Below, piece after piece: positions 27,730-36,812 of a stretch of DNA of 64,000 bases. A model generated the notes under the pieces. It was given only the letters and a program-made list of their open reading frames with translations. It was not told the DNA's origin and ran no database searches. The stretch covers positions 1 through 64,000 of the forward strand of contig JALDRK010000007.1 of the NCBI GenBank assembly GCA_031315915.1, written 5' to 3'. Position 1 is the first letter of the stretch, and each line of letters begins with the position of its first letter. Made by a program: the position numbers and the translations under genes. This DNA comes from Nitrospirales bacterium (GTDB taxonomy: Bacteria; Nitrospirota; Nitrospiria; Nitrospirales; UBA8639).

Positions 27730-28275
27730 ATGGACCAAATTTTCGTGAAACCATTAGTGACGCAGGAAGTGCTGCGGACTCGCATTAAAGAGTTGGGAAA
27801 ACAGATTTCTCAGGATTATCAAGGTAAGGATCTGGTTGTGGTTGGGGTGTTGAAGGGGGCCTATGTGTTTTACGCGGACCTCGTGAGGGCCATTCGTTTG
27901 CCATTGCACATTGATTTTCTGATAGCCAAGACTCGCCCCCTGAAAGATCTGCCAGGACAAACGGCCAAAGTTTGGTCGGACTTGACTGAGAAGATTACTC
28001 AGCGACACGTTCTGCTGGTTGAAGAAATCGTTGATTCCGGAAAAACGGCCAAGTTTTTGGTAGAAAAGTTACACAAAAAAAAACCGGCTTCTGTGGAAAT
28101 TTGTACGTTGTTGAGTAAACCCGGTAATCGTCAGGTTCGAGTTCCCCTGCGGTATGTCGGTTTTGAGGTGCCCTCAACTTATGTGGTGGGATATGGATTG
28201 GACTATCGGCAAACCTACCGGAATTTACCCTATTTAGCCCGAATCGATGAGGCTCCGGTGAAAGAACGAGTATAA
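27730..28275 (+). CDS. hpt: Hypoxanthine phosphoribosyltransferase
   Basis: The 181-residue purine-salvage enzyme converts hypoxanthine or guanine plus PRPP to the nucleotide. It has VVVGVLKGAYVFYADLVRAI and the PRPP loop LLVEEIVDSGKTAKFL. The first acidic pair is EE instead of the usual ED, a conservative change. Near the end, VVGYGLDYRQTYRNLPY is the family C-terminal signature. ATG 27730 is the only well-placed start. It precedes ftsH by 111 bases. Confidence 0.95.
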   Translation: MDQIFVKPLVTQEVLRTRIKELGKQISQDYQGKDLVVVGVLKGAYVFYADLVRAIRLPLHIDFLIAKTRPLKDLPGQTAKVWSDLTEKITQRHVLLVEEIVDSGKTAKFLVEKLHKKKPASVEICTLLSKPGNRQVRVPLRYVGFEVPSTYVVGYGLDYRQTYRNLPYLARIDEAPVKERV

Positions 28276-28386
28276 TGTCATTTCCGGTTGTCAGTTCCAA
28301 AAAGTGCATGATAGAATTGGTTGTTTACCCTTATAATTGTTTTATCGTAAGCGAGTGATTGAATTGTTAAGGGGGTCACCCTGAAA

Positions 28387-30204
28387 ATGAATTCTCGTGT
28401 AAAAAATCTACTTTTCTGGGTATTTGTCAGTTTGTTCATGATTTTGTTGTTCAATCTGTTTACCGTGCCCGCTCAGCATCAGGAAGATCCCGTTATTTTC
28501 AGCGAGTTTATGGCTCACCTTGAAAAAGGGGACGTAGAAAAAGTCATTATCAAACATAACAATATTAGTGCGATTTTGAGAGATGGCAACCGAATACAAA
28601 CGTATTCGGTGGAATATCCCGATTTGGTCAACGTTTTAAGGGAAAAAGGGGTTCAAATTGAAGCCAAACCCCCGGAAGATAACCCTTGGTATATTACGTT
28701 CCTGCTCTCCTGGGGTCCGTTTATTTTATTCCTGGGACTGTGGTTTTTCCTCATGAGACAGATGCAAATGGGTGGTAATCGTGCGCTATCATTTGGCAAA
28801 AGTCGGGCTAGGCTATTAACGGAGGATAAGAAAAAGGTGACGTTTGCCGATGTGGCTGGTGTGGACGAAGCCAAAGAAGAAGTTGTTGAAATTATTGAAT
28901 TTTTAAAAGATCCTCAGAAATTTCAAAAATTGGGTGGTCGTATTCCTAAGGGAGTTCTTATTGTAGGACCGCCGGGAACCGGAAAAACACTTTTGGCCAA
29001 GGCTATTGCCGGGGAGGCCGGAGTCCCTTTTTTCAGTATCAGTGGTTCGGATTTCGTGGAAATGTTTGTAGGAGTCGGGGCTTCAAGGGTTAGGGACCTA
29101 TTTGAACAAGGGAAAAAACATGCTCCCTGTATCATTTTTATCGATGAAATCGATGCTGTAGGCCGCTTGCGTGGGGCAGGGTTAGGCGGTGGTCACGATG
29201 AGCGGGAACAAACCCTGAATCAATTGTTGGTGGAGATGGATGGATTTGATACCACAGAAGGTGTCATTCTCATTGCCGCCACCAATAGGCCTGATGTCCT
29301 GGACCCGGCATTGCTTCGCCCTGGTCGGTTTGACAGGCAGGTTGTGGTGAATCGACCTGATGTTCGTGGCCGTGCCGATATCCTCAAAGTGCATACGAAA
29401 AAAGTTCCGATTTCTTCCGATGTGGATCTTGAGCAGATTGCCAGGGGAACCCCGGGTTTTTCGGGTGCCGACTTGGAAAATCTGGTTAACGAAGCGGCCT
29501 TATGGGCGGCTCGACTCGATAAAAAAGCTGTGGCGCTCATCGATTTTGAAAATGCCAAGGACAAGGTGTTGATGGGGGTGGAGCGAAAGAGTATGGTACT
29601 CAGCGAAGAGGAAAAGCGGACCACGGCGTTCCATGAAGCCGGTCATGCCCTGATGGCGAAGTTGCTCCCCGGAACGGATCCGGTTCATAAGGTGACAATC
29701 ATTCCGCGTGGACGGGCCATGGGAATGACCATGCAACTGCCTCTCGACGACCGGCATAGTTATTCTAAAGACTTTCTTTACAATACTCTGTCAATTCTCC
29801 TCGGAGGCCGTGTTGCTGAGGAACTGATTTTTAAATGTGTGACGACCGGAGCCGGAAATGATATTGAACGGGCTACAGATTTAGCCAGAAAAATGGTCTG
29901 TGAATGGGGAATGAGCGATAAACTCGGTCCGTTGACTTTCGGGAAAAAGGATGAAGAAATCTTCCTGGGTCGGGAAATCGCTTCTCGCCGAGACTTCAGT
30001 GAGCAGGTAGCGTTGGAAATCGATAAGGAAGTCAAGCGTCTGATCGTGGAAGCCTATGAACGGACCACGCGTATGCTCACAGAGCATATCCATACCCTCC
30101 GTGCTTTGGCCGAAGCCTTGCTGGAAAAAGAAGTATTGGATTCTATCGAAGTAGAGCAGATTGTACAGCGCTCTTCTTCTTTGGAACAGGCGGCCGCGGT
30201 GTAA
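28387..30204 (+). CDS. ftsH: ATP-dependent zinc metalloprotease FtsH
   Basis: The 605-residue membrane-anchored AAA protease degrades damaged membrane proteins and regulators. Two transmembrane helices (about 8-26 and 104-123) bracket a short periplasmic domain. The AAA module has Walker A GPPGTGKT (194-201) and Walker B IIFIDEID (249-256), with the SRH around [15 protein letters not shown]. The protease has HEAGH (416-420). AAGGGGG lies about 12 bases before the start. The length is slightly below the E. coli protein because the acidic C-terminal tail is short. Confidence 0.97.
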   Translation: MNSRVKNLLFWVFVSLFMILLFNLFTVPAQHQEDPVIFSEFMAHLEKGDVEKVIIKHNNISAILRDGNRIQTYSVEYPDLVNVLREKGVQIEAKPPEDNPWYITFLLSWGPFILFLGLWFFLMRQMQMGGNRALSFGKSRARLLTEDKKKVTFADVAGVDEAKEEVVEIIEFLKDPQKFQKLGGRIPKGVLIVGPPGTGKTLLAKAIAGEAGVPFFSISGSDFVEMFVGVGASRVRDLFEQGKKHAPCIIFIDEIDAVGRLRGAGLGGGHDEREQTLNQLLVEMDGFDTTEGVILIAATNRPDVLDPALLRPGRFDRQVVVNRPDVRGRADILKVHTKKVPISSDVDLEQIARGTPGFSGADLENLVNEAALWAARLDKKAVALIDFENAKDKVLMGVERKSMVLSEEEKRTTAFHEAGHALMAKLLPGTDPVHKVTIIPRGRAMGMTMQLPLDDRHSYSKDFLYNTLSILLGGRVAEELIFKCVTTGAGNDIERATDLARKMVCEWGMSDKLGPLTFGKKDEEIFLGREIASRRDFSEQVALEIDKEVKRLIVEAYERTTRMLTEHIHTLRALAEALLEKEVLDSIEVEQIVQRSSSLEQAAAV

Positions 30205-30345
30205 GTAGCAATTCAGGGGTCTGCCGCGACTTTCCTTCGCTCCCTCCAACGGAACCACCACATTGCTGCTTAGAGTGTCCATCCAACTGAGCGGCGATTA
30301 TCCGATGATGGCACCTGTGAATCCTTCCAGCCCATTTCCAACATC

Positions 30346-31227
30346 ATGATAGTACACACTGGAATGGACCATTCCATTGCTCCCATTCATGCACTTCATT
30401 GTCGGGGACACGCTATTGCTCTTGGTGGTCGGTGTTTGGTGATGGGGGTTTTAAATGTTACACCAGACTCCTTTTCGGATGGGGGGCAATTCCTGACGCT
30501 TTCTCAAGCCCTTCATCATGCCGAACAGATGCTGGATGATGGAGCTGACATGATCGATGTTGGCGGGGAATCGACCAGGCCTGGCACCCTGTATATGGAT
30601 GAGGCGGAAGAAATATCACGAATTCGGCCGATTTTTGAGGTGTTAGGCCGCCAAGCGAAAGTTCCGCTTTCCATCGATACCAGGAAGTCTTCAGTTGCCA
30701 GGATTGCCTTGGATTTGGGGGCGTCGATTGTCAATGACGTCAGTGCCTTGCAGGATGATCCGGAAATGGTCCGTACGGTTCGAGAAACCGATGCCGGAGT
30801 AATTTTAATGCATCGGAAAGGGCATAGCATCACCATGCAGGACAAACCTTTTTATAGGGATGTGGTTCGGGAAGTTCGAGGGTTTTTACGGGATCGGGCG
30901 ACAGTTGCTGAACAAGTCGGCATTTCCTCTGATCGGATCATTGTGGATCCCGGAATCGGATTTGGAAAAACCAGAGATCATAATCTCAAACTACTGGCGA
31001 ATATATCACAAATTCAAGAACTGGGGTTTCCCGTGCTCATCGGCGCTTCGCGGAAAGCCTTTTTAGGGGAATTGACCGGTCGGCCGGTCGGAGAACGAGA
31101 GATGGGGCATGCAGCGGTGATTGCCACTGCCGTCTGGCAGGGAGTCCACTTGGTTCGCGTGCATGATGTGAAGGCCGTGAGCGATGTGGTGAAAGTAGCT
31201 CAAGCTTTGCGAAAATCACACGAATAG
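30346..31227 (+). CDS. folP: Dihydropteroate synthase
   Basis: The 293-residue TIM-barrel enzyme condenses 6-hydroxymethyl-dihydropterin pyrophosphate with p-aminobenzoate in folate synthesis. Diagnostic motifs are MGVLNVTPDSFSDGG, DMIDVGGESTRPG, LSIDTRKS, DVSALQDD, DPGIGFGKTRDHN and IGASRKAF. The start is uncertain: ATG 30346 or ATG 30364, neither with a clear ribosome site. It precedes glmM by 35 bases, a common gene order. Confidence 0.95.
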   Translation: MIVHTGMDHSIAPIHALHCRGHAIALGGRCLVMGVLNVTPDSFSDGGQFLTLSQALHHAEQMLDDGADMIDVGGESTRPGTLYMDEAEEISRIRPIFEVLGRQAKVPLSIDTRKSSVARIALDLGASIVNDVSALQDDPEMVRTVRETDAGVILMHRKGHSITMQDKPFYRDVVREVRGFLRDRATVAEQVGISSDRIIVDPGIGFGKTRDHNLKLLANISQIQELGFPVLIGASRKAFLGELTGRPVGEREMGHAAVIATAVWQGVHLVRVHDVKAVSDVVKVAQALRKSHE

Positions 31228-31262
31228 TAGAGATAGAATAGGTCTCTCGTAAAGGACGACAT

Positions 31263-32612
31263 ATGGGAAAGCTGTTTGGAACGGATGGAGTGCGTGGGGT
31301 CGCCAATCTGGATCCCATGACAAGTGAAATGGCAATGAAGCTGGGGCGGGCGGCCGGCCATGTATTTCGCAACCGGGAGGGGCGTCACCAAATTGTCATT
31401 GGGAAGGATACTCGAATTTCCGGTTATATGCTGGAATCGGCCTTAACCTCCGGCTTATGTTCCATGGGAGTCGATGTATTACTGGTGGGGCCACTGCCAA
31501 CACCGGCTATTGCCTTCCTCACCCGCAGTCTTCGGGCCGATGCAGGTGTGATGATTTCCGCCTCCCATAATCCCTATCAGGATAATGGCATTAAATTTTT
31601 TTCCCATGAGGGCATGAAATTACCCGATGAGGCGGAACATCGCATTGAAGATCTGATTCTCTCTAATGAAATCGAACATATCAGGCCAACTGCTGAGGCG
31701 ATAGGCAAAGCCTTTCGCATTGACGATGCTGCGGGCCGGTATATTGAATATGTAAAACGCTCTCTTCCGAGAGAGATGGATTTTCAAGGCCTCCGAATCG
31801 TCCTAGATTGTGCGAATGGCGCGGCCTATCATGTGTGTCCCAAGGTCATCAGGGAGTTGGGCGCGAAAGTGTGGGTGATGGGTACCGATCCCGATGGGCT
31901 CAATATTAATGATGGATGCGGGGCGGTCCATCCGGAACGTCTGCAGCAAATGGTCCGTGACCGAAAGGCGGATATTGGTATCGCGTTGGACGGCGATGCG
32001 GATCGTGCCATGTTCGTGTGCGAACAGGGTACGGTCATTGACGGGGATCACGCCATGGCGGCATTTGCCCTGGATCTGAAACGGCAGGGGCGGTTGAGAA
32101 AAGATACGGTTGTGGGCACGGTTATGAGTAATTTCGGGTTCGAATTGGCGATGAAAGAAGCGGGGATTGCCTTGGTTCGGACGCCGGTCGGGGATCGCTA
32201 CATACTCGAGAAGATGGTGACAGAAGATTACAATTTAGGCGGGGAACAATCCGGGCATATGATATTTCTGGATTACCATACCAGCGGAGATGGTCTGATT
32301 TCCGGATTGCAGATGTTAAAGCTGATGAAGCGGTCCGGTAAACCGTTGTCTGAATTGGCCAACTGTATGAAAGCGGTCCCTCAGGTCCTCTTGGGCGTGA
32401 AAGTTCCTCATAAGCCGGATTTGCAAACTCTTCCGGCTCTTCAAGAGGCCATTCAAGAAAAAGAACGGCAATTGAATGGCACGGGTCGGATCCTCGTCCG
32501 ATATTCTGGAACGGAGCCCTTGCTACGGGTTATGGTTGAAGGGCAGAATGCGGCGGTCATCAAGACCATTGCCGAAGATTTAGTCAATGTGGTCAAATCC
32601 TGCATTTCATAA
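31263..32612 (+). CDS. glmM: Phosphoglucosamine mutase
   Basis: The 449-residue enzyme isomerises glucosamine-6-phosphate to glucosamine-1-phosphate for peptidoglycan and lipopolysaccharide precursors. The phosphoserine loop ISASHNPYQDNG has Ser101. The metal-binding DGDADR and the sugar-binding GGEQSGH are present, and the terminal phosphate-binding RYSGTEPLLRVM closes the protein. AAAGGA lies 9 bases before the ATG. Confidence 0.96.
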   Translation: MGKLFGTDGVRGVANLDPMTSEMAMKLGRAAGHVFRNREGRHQIVIGKDTRISGYMLESALTSGLCSMGVDVLLVGPLPTPAIAFLTRSLRADAGVMISASHNPYQDNGIKFFSHEGMKLPDEAEHRIEDLILSNEIEHIRPTAEAIGKAFRIDDAAGRYIEYVKRSLPREMDFQGLRIVLDCANGAAYHVCPKVIRELGAKVWVMGTDPDGLNINDGCGAVHPERLQQMVRDRKADIGIALDGDADRAMFVCEQGTVIDGDHAMAAFALDLKRQGRLRKDTVVGTVMSNFGFELAMKEAGIALVRTPVGDRYILEKMVTEDYNLGGEQSGHMIFLDYHTSGDGLISGLQMLKLMKRSGKPLSELANCMKAVPQVLLGVKVPHKPDLQTLPALQEAIQEKERQLNGTGRILVRYSGTEPLLRVMVEGQNAAVIKTIAEDLVNVVKSCIS

Positions 32613-32630
32613 TGATGTCGTCTTTCTCTT

Positions 32631-35189
32631 GTGATTCTTTCTGCCGTTTTTTCCTATGTGATCGGCCTCTTCCTTGGGCCTTATGCGGCCTTCTTCCCTC
32701 TTTCTCTTCTTAGCGGGCTACTCTGCTTCGTCCTAGTCCTTGCTTGGTTCGAATCCCGGCGGGTTGTTTCCATTTTTCGAGGAGTGATGTGTTTTGTCGT
32801 GCTGGTCGTAGGAGTTGTGCAGGCTCACCAAGCTTCTCTGGCGAAAATGTCTTCTGAAATCGGGCCTGTCCTCAACGGACAACCGATTTCCATCGCAGGA
32901 GACATCGTGGCGCCAGTCCGGTATACCCCTGTGGGATATGTGTTGATTGTCGGATTAGACTCATGGACGTTTCAGGATCAGACTCATAAAGGGCAAGGAC
33001 GAATTCGTGTCATCTGGCGCGATCCAGGTGAAGCCCCTGCCTATGGGAATCATGTGCAATTTACAGGTGTGCTCCGGGAGCCATATGGCACGCATAATCC
33101 TCGGGGTTTTGATTATGGCCAATATCTCAGAAGGCAGGGCATACAAGCCGTCACGACCATACGGGGCGTGGGCGGTCTTCAGATTGTTTCTTCACCATCC
33201 CCAAGAGTCGGTGCTTGGATTTGGGAGATGGTGGATCATTGGCGGAAGGCCATTCATGATGCCGCGGTGGCAAGTCTCTCAAGCCCAGGCTTGGGCTTGT
33301 TCTTGGGAATGGTCTTAGGCGAACAAAGTTTTATCGAACCTGAAGTGCGTGATGCATTTATGGCAAGCGGCACGGTGCATATTTTGTCTATCTCGGGTTC
33401 CCACTTAGGGCTTTTGGCGTTCCTGATCTTCTCTGTGGTTCGAGGGAGCATGCATCTCCTGCCTGTCATTTGGGTGGAACGAATCTCCTTGCGACTGACT
33501 GCCACAAGATGTGCGGTTCTGGTGACCTTGCCGATCGTGTCGTTCTATGCCCTGTTAGCCGGATCGGAAATGGCCACGGTGCGGTCCTGGATCATGATTG
33601 TGGTTTTTGGAGTGGGCGTGTGGTTTGGCCGCACACGAAATATTGCCACGGCATTGGCCGTCGCCGGTCTTCTGATGCTGATCCCTCATCCAGAAGCGGT
33701 GTATGATATTTCATTTCAGCTTTCGTATCTTTCTGTGGCGGCGATGGCTATGGTCCTCTGGTTCCAACAGAGAGAAGAGGAACCCCTGTTGGCGTCCGAA
33801 GTGCCTTCCCGAACATTTTTTCTCCCATGGGTTGATTTTTTACGGAAAAAAGCCTGGATGGCTGGGAGTTTATCGTTGGCGGTGAGTCTGGCCACCCTGC
33901 CGTTAGTGGCTTTGTACTTTCATCAAATTGCGTGGCTTGGATTAGCTGCCAATCTGGTGGTGGTTCCCTTGGTGGGTGTCTTGGTCATCCCCCTAGGACT
34001 GGTCAGTGGGATCGCGGGGTTGATGATGGGATCGGACACCATTCCCTTGGCCGGCCTTAATCAGTCGGTATTTGATGTATTGGCGTTGGGTGTGGGCTGG
34101 ATCGCTCAAATTCCCGCAGCCGCATGGCATGTGGCCTCGCCGACTCTAGGGGCGATGTTGATGTTTTGGGCTGTCTTGGTAGGAGTCTATGCCTGGTATC
34201 CTTTTCCCGTCGTGCGCTGGGGGGGAATCGTGATTCTTGTGAGCTTGGTGTCCTGGTGGGCCTGGTCGCCTCGTTCAGACTGGGAGCCCGGTCAGGTCCA
34301 AGTGACGTTTCTTGACGTTGGTCAGGGTGATGCAACCCTGCTCGAGTTGCCGGATGGCCAAACGGTGTTGATCGATGGTGGCCCAGCTTACTCACGGTTG
34401 GATATGGGACGTGCGGTGATCGGACCATTGTTGTGGAACAAAGGCATTCGTCGCTTGGATCATGTCATTGCCACGCACCCGCAATGGGACCATGTGGGGG
34501 GATTACCCTGGATACTCCAGGCTTTCCCGGTTGGACACTATTGGAGCAATGGAATCAACCGAGAGGAGTTGTTCTTTCAACGTCTTCAATCGGCTCTCCG
34601 AGCGCAAGGGATACAAGAATCCATTGCAGGAGAAGGCCAAGAATTGGTTCAATCCGATGCATGCTCTCTGAAAGTCTTGCATCCTCCCGGTCACACTCCT
34701 TCAGCCCTTCCGACCTCCACAAGGGTGTTAGGGGGCACATCGTTGAATAATCGTTCGTTGATTACCAGGTTGAAGTGCGGGGCTTATTCATTTTTGCTAA
34801 CTGCCGATGCGGAAGTCGAAGCCTTGGAGCGAATGGCAGAGCGACTGGATGGTGTCTCCGCGGAAGTTGTGAAAATTCCCCATCATGGCGCCAAAAGTTC
34901 GCTCAATTTGAATTGGATTTACCAGCTTAAGGCGAATTCTCTGGTCGTGTCGGTAGGGGCTCACAACCGATATGGACATCCGGCCCCTGAAGTGGTTGAA
35001 AGGTATCGTGAAAAAGGTATCCCTCTTTTCCGCACGGATAGGGATGGTGCCATATGGTTTACGGCATCCCTTGATTCGCGGGAGATAGTGAGGCACACAG
35101 CCAAGGAACAAGAATTAGCCCCAGTGGTCTTTGGACCGGAAATGTGGAGTGTGGAATGGGCTAATTGGCGGCGTCTGTCAAATAGGTAA
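32631..35189 (+). CDS. comEC: ComEC/Rec2 DNA-uptake channel protein
   Basis: The 852-residue protein should form the inner-membrane channel that imports single-stranded DNA. The N-terminal part has several helices and an OB-like domain. The Competence domain (about 225-500) includes SGSHLGLLAF. The C-terminal metallo-beta-lactamase domain (about 560-830) includes DVGQGDATLLELPDG, THPQWDHVGGL (HxxxxDH type) and KIPHHGAKSS. The start is GTG 32631, right after glmM; no in-frame ATG is close. No other competence genes are in the window except the HhH lipoprotein at 5579, whose ComEA-like tail is a loose parallel. Confidence 0.92.
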   Translation: MILSAVFSYVIGLFLGPYAAFFPLSLLSGLLCFVLVLAWFESRRVVSIFRGVMCFVVLVVGVVQAHQASLAKMSSEIGPVLNGQPISIAGDIVAPVRYTPVGYVLIVGLDSWTFQDQTHKGQGRIRVIWRDPGEAPAYGNHVQFTGVLREPYGTHNPRGFDYGQYLRRQGIQAVTTIRGVGGLQIVSSPSPRVGAWIWEMVDHWRKAIHDAAVASLSSPGLGLFLGMVLGEQSFIEPEVRDAFMASGTVHILSISGSHLGLLAFLIFSVVRGSMHLLPVIWVERISLRLTATRCAVLVTLPIVSFYALLAGSEMATVRSWIMIVVFGVGVWFGRTRNIATALAVAGLLMLIPHPEAVYDISFQLSYLSVAAMAMVLWFQQREEEPLLASEVPSRTFFLPWVDFLRKKAWMAGSLSLAVSLATLPLVALYFHQIAWLGLAANLVVVPLVGVLVIPLGLVSGIAGLMMGSDTIPLAGLNQSVFDVLALGVGWIAQIPAAAWHVASPTLGAMLMFWAVLVGVYAWYPFPVVRWGGIVILVSLVSWWAWSPRSDWEPGQVQVTFLDVGQGDATLLELPDGQTVLIDGGPAYSRLDMGRAVIGPLLWNKGIRRLDHVIATHPQWDHVGGLPWILQAFPVGHYWSNGINREELFFQRLQSALRAQGIQESIAGEGQELVQSDACSLKVLHPPGHTPSALPTSTRVLGGTSLNNRSLITRLKCGAYSFLLTADAEVEALERMAERLDGVSAEVVKIPHHGAKSSLNLNWIYQLKANSLVVSVGAHNRYGHPAPEVVERYREKGIPLFRTDRDGAIWFTASLDSREIVRHTAKEQELAPVVFGPEMWSVEWANWRRLSNR

Positions 35190-35234
35190 GGCCTTTTTAT
35201 CGTTCCATAACTTCCCTCTGCTCCTTATTCTAAA

Positions 35235-35402
35235 CTATTTTTTCTTTCTTTGCTTTTCAGCAGTGCTGGTTTTTTTCAGATCTGCACGATGGGCGCGTTC
35301 GTAGGTTTGAATATCTACAAATCGCCCTTTAGAATCCCTGACGGCATACAGTTTTTTTCCGGAACTACTGCGGTGCGTTGTGCGTTTACGGGTACTAGCC
35401 AT
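35235..35402 (-). CDS. Small basic protein, conserved but unnamed
   Basis: ATG 35402 has a perfect AAGGAGG at the right distance, which fixes the start. The 55-residue product is rich in Lys, Arg, Ser and Thr and has the core GKKLYAVRDSKGRFVDIQTYERAHRADLKK split over two strands and a helix. I recall similar small basic proteins in diverse bacteria with no assigned role; nucleic acid binding is plausible from charge. It is convergent with comEC. Confidence 0.8.
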   Translation of the reverse strand: MASTRKRTTHRSSSGKKLYAVRDSKGRFVDIQTYERAHRADLKKTSTAEKQRKKK

Positions 35403-35915
35403 AATTCCTCCTTTTTGATGAAAAATGAGTTCTAAGTTCAAAAGGGGGTGGGGCAGGGATAATGCGTATGGCCTAGTTTACGAATATGGAAATCGACTTT
35501 CAAGAAAACTCTATATTACATCTTCATCTTCAGAATTTTACTTTTTTTGAGAGATAGAAGCCTGGGTGAAATATGCTTTGCAATCTATTCTTTTGGCTCT
35601 AAGAATCTGTTGTCTCGATCGAATTAGTGAGGTGACTCCGGATGTTGCTATGTGGGGTAAACCTGAGAGAACGTCACGGATTTCGGAGACTCTATTCGAT
35701 GTGGTTTATCTGGCAACGGGTTGATCTTGTCTGTCTAGAAGAACAAAATCATGAACTCGAACGGTCACCGTATTTTTTCTGCCGATACGGGACGATTAGT
35801 CATGTGAAAATCCCGTCACTAAAAACCCAGAAAATAGCACAAATAAAAATTACCCCACTGTTTCGATCTCCTAGAACCCTGCCAAATGATCGCCATGATA
35901 TTGATTGAATGCCTA
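35403..35915. other. Intergenic region without a supported gene
   Basis: About 510 bases separate the small basic gene and the ZIP transporter. Only an unconvincing 88-codon plus-strand frame (35642-35908) with no ribosome site or recognisable domain is seen. The start of the region is A/T-rich and probably holds the promoter of the small basic gene. Confidence 0.5.
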
Positions 35916-36677
35916 TTAGGACCGTATGCCACTGACCATCTGAAGGATCATGGCAGTGACGAACATCAGGCTGATACCGGTGAAGATCCCCCATGAGCAT
36001 TGAACCCGTCGGGAGGCCGTGTAAAAAATAGTTGTCAGGGACAAAATCACATATAACAGGGATCCAGCGGCCAAGGCGAAAAACATGATGGTAAAGTATG
36101 GAGAGACGGCAAATCCGCTAATCACCGTTCCCAGACATGTCGGAAGGCCGGCCAATAATCCCATGTAAATGATATCTTTCAATCCCGGTTTGGATTTACC
36201 CGAAGATCCGATAATGGCAAATCCTTCCGTTCCGTTGTGGAGTGCGAATCCCATGATCAGCAGTCCGCCCAGTACCCATGCCCCTTGCATATATGCCGCG
36301 CCAATGGCCAGCCCTTCTCCCAAATTATGAAGACCCATCCCCAGTGCAATCATATAGGGTAGGAAGAGTTTTGAGGGTTCGGTTCTGTTCCGTCCCTGTT
36401 GTCGCTGTTCAATAAGTACCAGACCGATATAACCCACCATTAAACTGCCCAGGAAGGCCACCCATGACAGGAAATCTTTTGCTCCGGTTTGTTCCACGGC
36501 CTCATGCATCAGATCAAAAAAGAGATACACCAGAACCCCCGTGGCGATCCCGGTTAAATACCCTTCAAGGTTTCGATCAAGCGATTTGGCGATGACCAGT
36601 GCGAGGACGATTCCCAGATAAATAGGGAATACCCCGGCAATGACTCCGAGTCCGATCAACTGTCCTATGTTTTCCAT
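35916..36677 (-). CDS. ZIP-family divalent metal transporter
   Basis: The 253-residue membrane protein has about eight helices. The fourth and fifth carry the ZIP signatures MIALGMGLHNLGEGLAIGAA and MGFALHNGTEGFAIIG, whose His, Asn and Glu residues line the metal path. A variable loop lies after helix 3. ZIP proteins move Zn, Fe or Mn into the cytoplasm. ATG 36677 gives better ribosome-site spacing (AAGGA) than ATG 36686. A Fur-box-like element lies 63 bases upstream, which suggests iron- or manganese-responsive control. Confidence 0.9.
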   Translation of the reverse strand: MENIGQLIGLGVIAGVFPIYLGIVLALVIAKSLDRNLEGYLTGIATGVLVYLFFDLMHEAVEQTGAKDFLSWVAFLGSLMVGYIGLVLIEQRQQGRNRTEPSKLFLPYMIALGMGLHNLGEGLAIGAAYMQGAWVLGGLLIMGFALHNGTEGFAIIGSSGKSKPGLKDIIYMGLLAGLPTCLGTVISGFAVSPYFTIMFFALAAGSLLYVILSLTTIFYTASRRVQCSWGIFTGISLMFVTAMILQMVSGIRS

Positions 36678-36739
36678 GAATAACATCCTTTGTCGGTCAC
36701 ATGTCCTGCGCTAGGACGACCGAATTATTAATTGATGTT

Positions 36740-36758
36740 GAAAATATTTATCATTATC
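36740..36758. promoter_or_regulatory. Fur-box-like operator upstream of the ZIP transporter
   Basis: The 19-base element matches the consensus GATAATGATAATCATTATC at 15 positions, including a perfect right half ATCATTATC. It lies in an A/T-rich stretch between the ZIP gene and the large fusion gene. Zur or MntR are alternatives to Fur. Confidence 0.6.
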
Positions 36759-36812
36759 GTTAATTCAATATAATACATTGGGGCGGTCTTATGGAAGGGG
36801 GAACATGTCGAT

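Noticed and set aside
28332-28337. A perfect TATAAT before ftsH
   Set aside because: No acceptable -35 lies at 15-19 bases upstream and there is no extended -10, so I do not call a promoter.
35642-35908. An 88-codon plus-strand frame in the gap before the ZIP gene
   Set aside because: No ribosome site, no recognisable domain and an unlikely residue mix.
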